A stretch of 6,030 bases of DNA from Syntrophomonadaceae bacterium (GTDB lineage: Bacteria; Bacillota; Ch66; Ch109): NCBI GenBank assembly GCA_012512295.1, contig JAAZDI010000333.1, positions 1-6,030 of the forward strand. Reading direction: 5' to 3'. The notes beneath the pieces are model-generated. The model searched no databases. It saw only the letters and a program-made list of their open reading frames with translations, and was not told the origin of the DNA. Positions 5,593 to 6,030 of this stretch are shown one piece after another. Position 1 is the first letter of the stretch. Each line of letters starts with the position of its first letter. A program made the translations under genes and the position numbers.

Positions 5593-6030
5593 ATGCTGTT
5601 CAAGCGATTTAAGTATATAACCACCCTGGCCGTAACTGCCGTGTTCTTGCTGGTGGGTGCTTTCTTCCTGGGTACCGTTGTATCCGCTGATATAACTGGA
5701 AGTCCCGCCCCCGGGTCAGCCGAAGACCCCTTGGTTAGTGAGAGCTATGTCAAAGCCAAAGTGGCAGCCCTGGAAGCGAGAATCGCCGAACTCGAGCAGC
5801 AGGTAGCCGGTTATTCCTCCTCAACCAATTCAAGTAAAGGCAATAACTCGTCGAGCAGCAATTCTGGCAGTGGTTCCAATAATAATTCCAGTAATAGTTC
5901 CGGTAATAATTCGAGCAATAATTCTTCGACTGGCGGTTCCTCCACCAATCAACCAGCCGGTCCTTCCGCCACCAAGATTGTCCAAATCAAACAACTATCT
6001 ACCTACGCCAATGTCCGCAGTGCCCCTAAC
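5593..6030 (+). CDS. Secreted coiled-coil protein with Ser/Asn-rich linker and SH3b-like domain (3' end off the window)
   Basis: ATG at 5593 is preceded by GAGGTGA (5580-5586) at 6 bases, a strong ribosome site. The 146 visible residues show a modular exported protein. Residues 1-32 form a signal peptide: basic MLFKRFK, a hydrophobic core, and a likely signal peptidase I site after VVSA. A short linker leads to EDPLVSESYV, then a coiled coil (about 50-71, ALEARIAELEQQV). Next is a spacer made almost only of Ser, Asn, Gly and Thr (about 74-118). From about 127 the text KIVQIKQLSTYANVRSAPN resembles the opening of a bacterial SH3 (SH3b) domain, whose hallmark is NVRSGPN. SH3b domains usually bind peptidoglycan, so the protein probably acts at the wall, perhaps with a hydrolase or other domain beyond the window edge. 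No lipobox or sortase signal is visible. Neighbouring tagO fits an envelope role. The full function is unknown. Confidence 0.88.
   Translation, partial: MLFKRFKYITTLAVTAVFLLVGAFFLGTVVSADITGSPAPGSAEDPLVSESYVKAKVAALEARIAELEQQVAGYSSSTNSSKGNNSSSSNSGSGSNNNSSNSSGNNSSNNSSTGGSSTNQPAGPSATKIVQIKQLSTYANVRSAPN

Overview
This window looks like chromosomal DNA from a Gram-positive Firmicute, plausibly a Peptococcaceae/Thermoanaerobacterales-type anaerobe; this is inference at moderate-to-low confidence. The supporting signs are purine-rich Shine-Dalgarno sequences (AAAGGTGG, GAGGTGA), TTG starts on two genes, a TagO/WecA-type polyprenyl-phosphate transferase rather than a proteobacterial cluster, a Firmicute-like MurJ, and intergenic repeats of the GTGAGGCGTGAGG kind.

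Left part (1-1588): the 3' part of a GT4-type glycosyltransferase gene runs in from the left edge and ends at 605. It appears to lack the usual GRL...K segment of its sugar-nucleotide domain. A compact, AT-rich toxin-antitoxin pair of the MntA-HepT type follows (688-1588, genes overlapping by 11 bases). A sigma-A-like promoter overlaps the glycosyltransferase stop codon. By hand count, 841-900 inside mntA is 30% G+C and 361-420 in the glycosyltransferase is 62%, so the pair looks like an acquired module.

Middle (1589-4201): murJ (lipid II flippase) lies on the minus strand, convergent with hepT. Its 3' end seems to have been partly duplicated just downstream. Upstream of murJ are a good minus-strand promoter, an orphan hairpin terminator, and a decayed, frameshifted reading frame that the terminator probably once served. 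An AT-rich stretch of about 470 bases follows with hairpins but no convincing gene, ending in short tandem repeats.

Right part (4202-6030): tagO/wecA starts at a TTG codon. It is followed by about 330 bases of repeat-filled intergenic DNA: a GGCGTGA-type repeat, whose inverted relative lies at 3693-3731, and five copies of a 9-base unit. The start of a secreted protein follows: signal peptide, coiled coil, Ser/Asn/Gly-rich linker and the beginning of an SH3b-like domain. It runs off the right edge.

The glycosyltransferase, murJ, tagO and the secreted SH3b protein share a cell-envelope theme: TagO makes the lipid-linked first sugar of a secondary wall polymer, MurJ flips lipid II, and the SH3b protein probably binds the wall. 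I see no clearly new system. The most unusual points are the altered glycosyltransferase, the matching inverted repeats on either side of tagO, and the frameshifted remnant with its surviving terminator.
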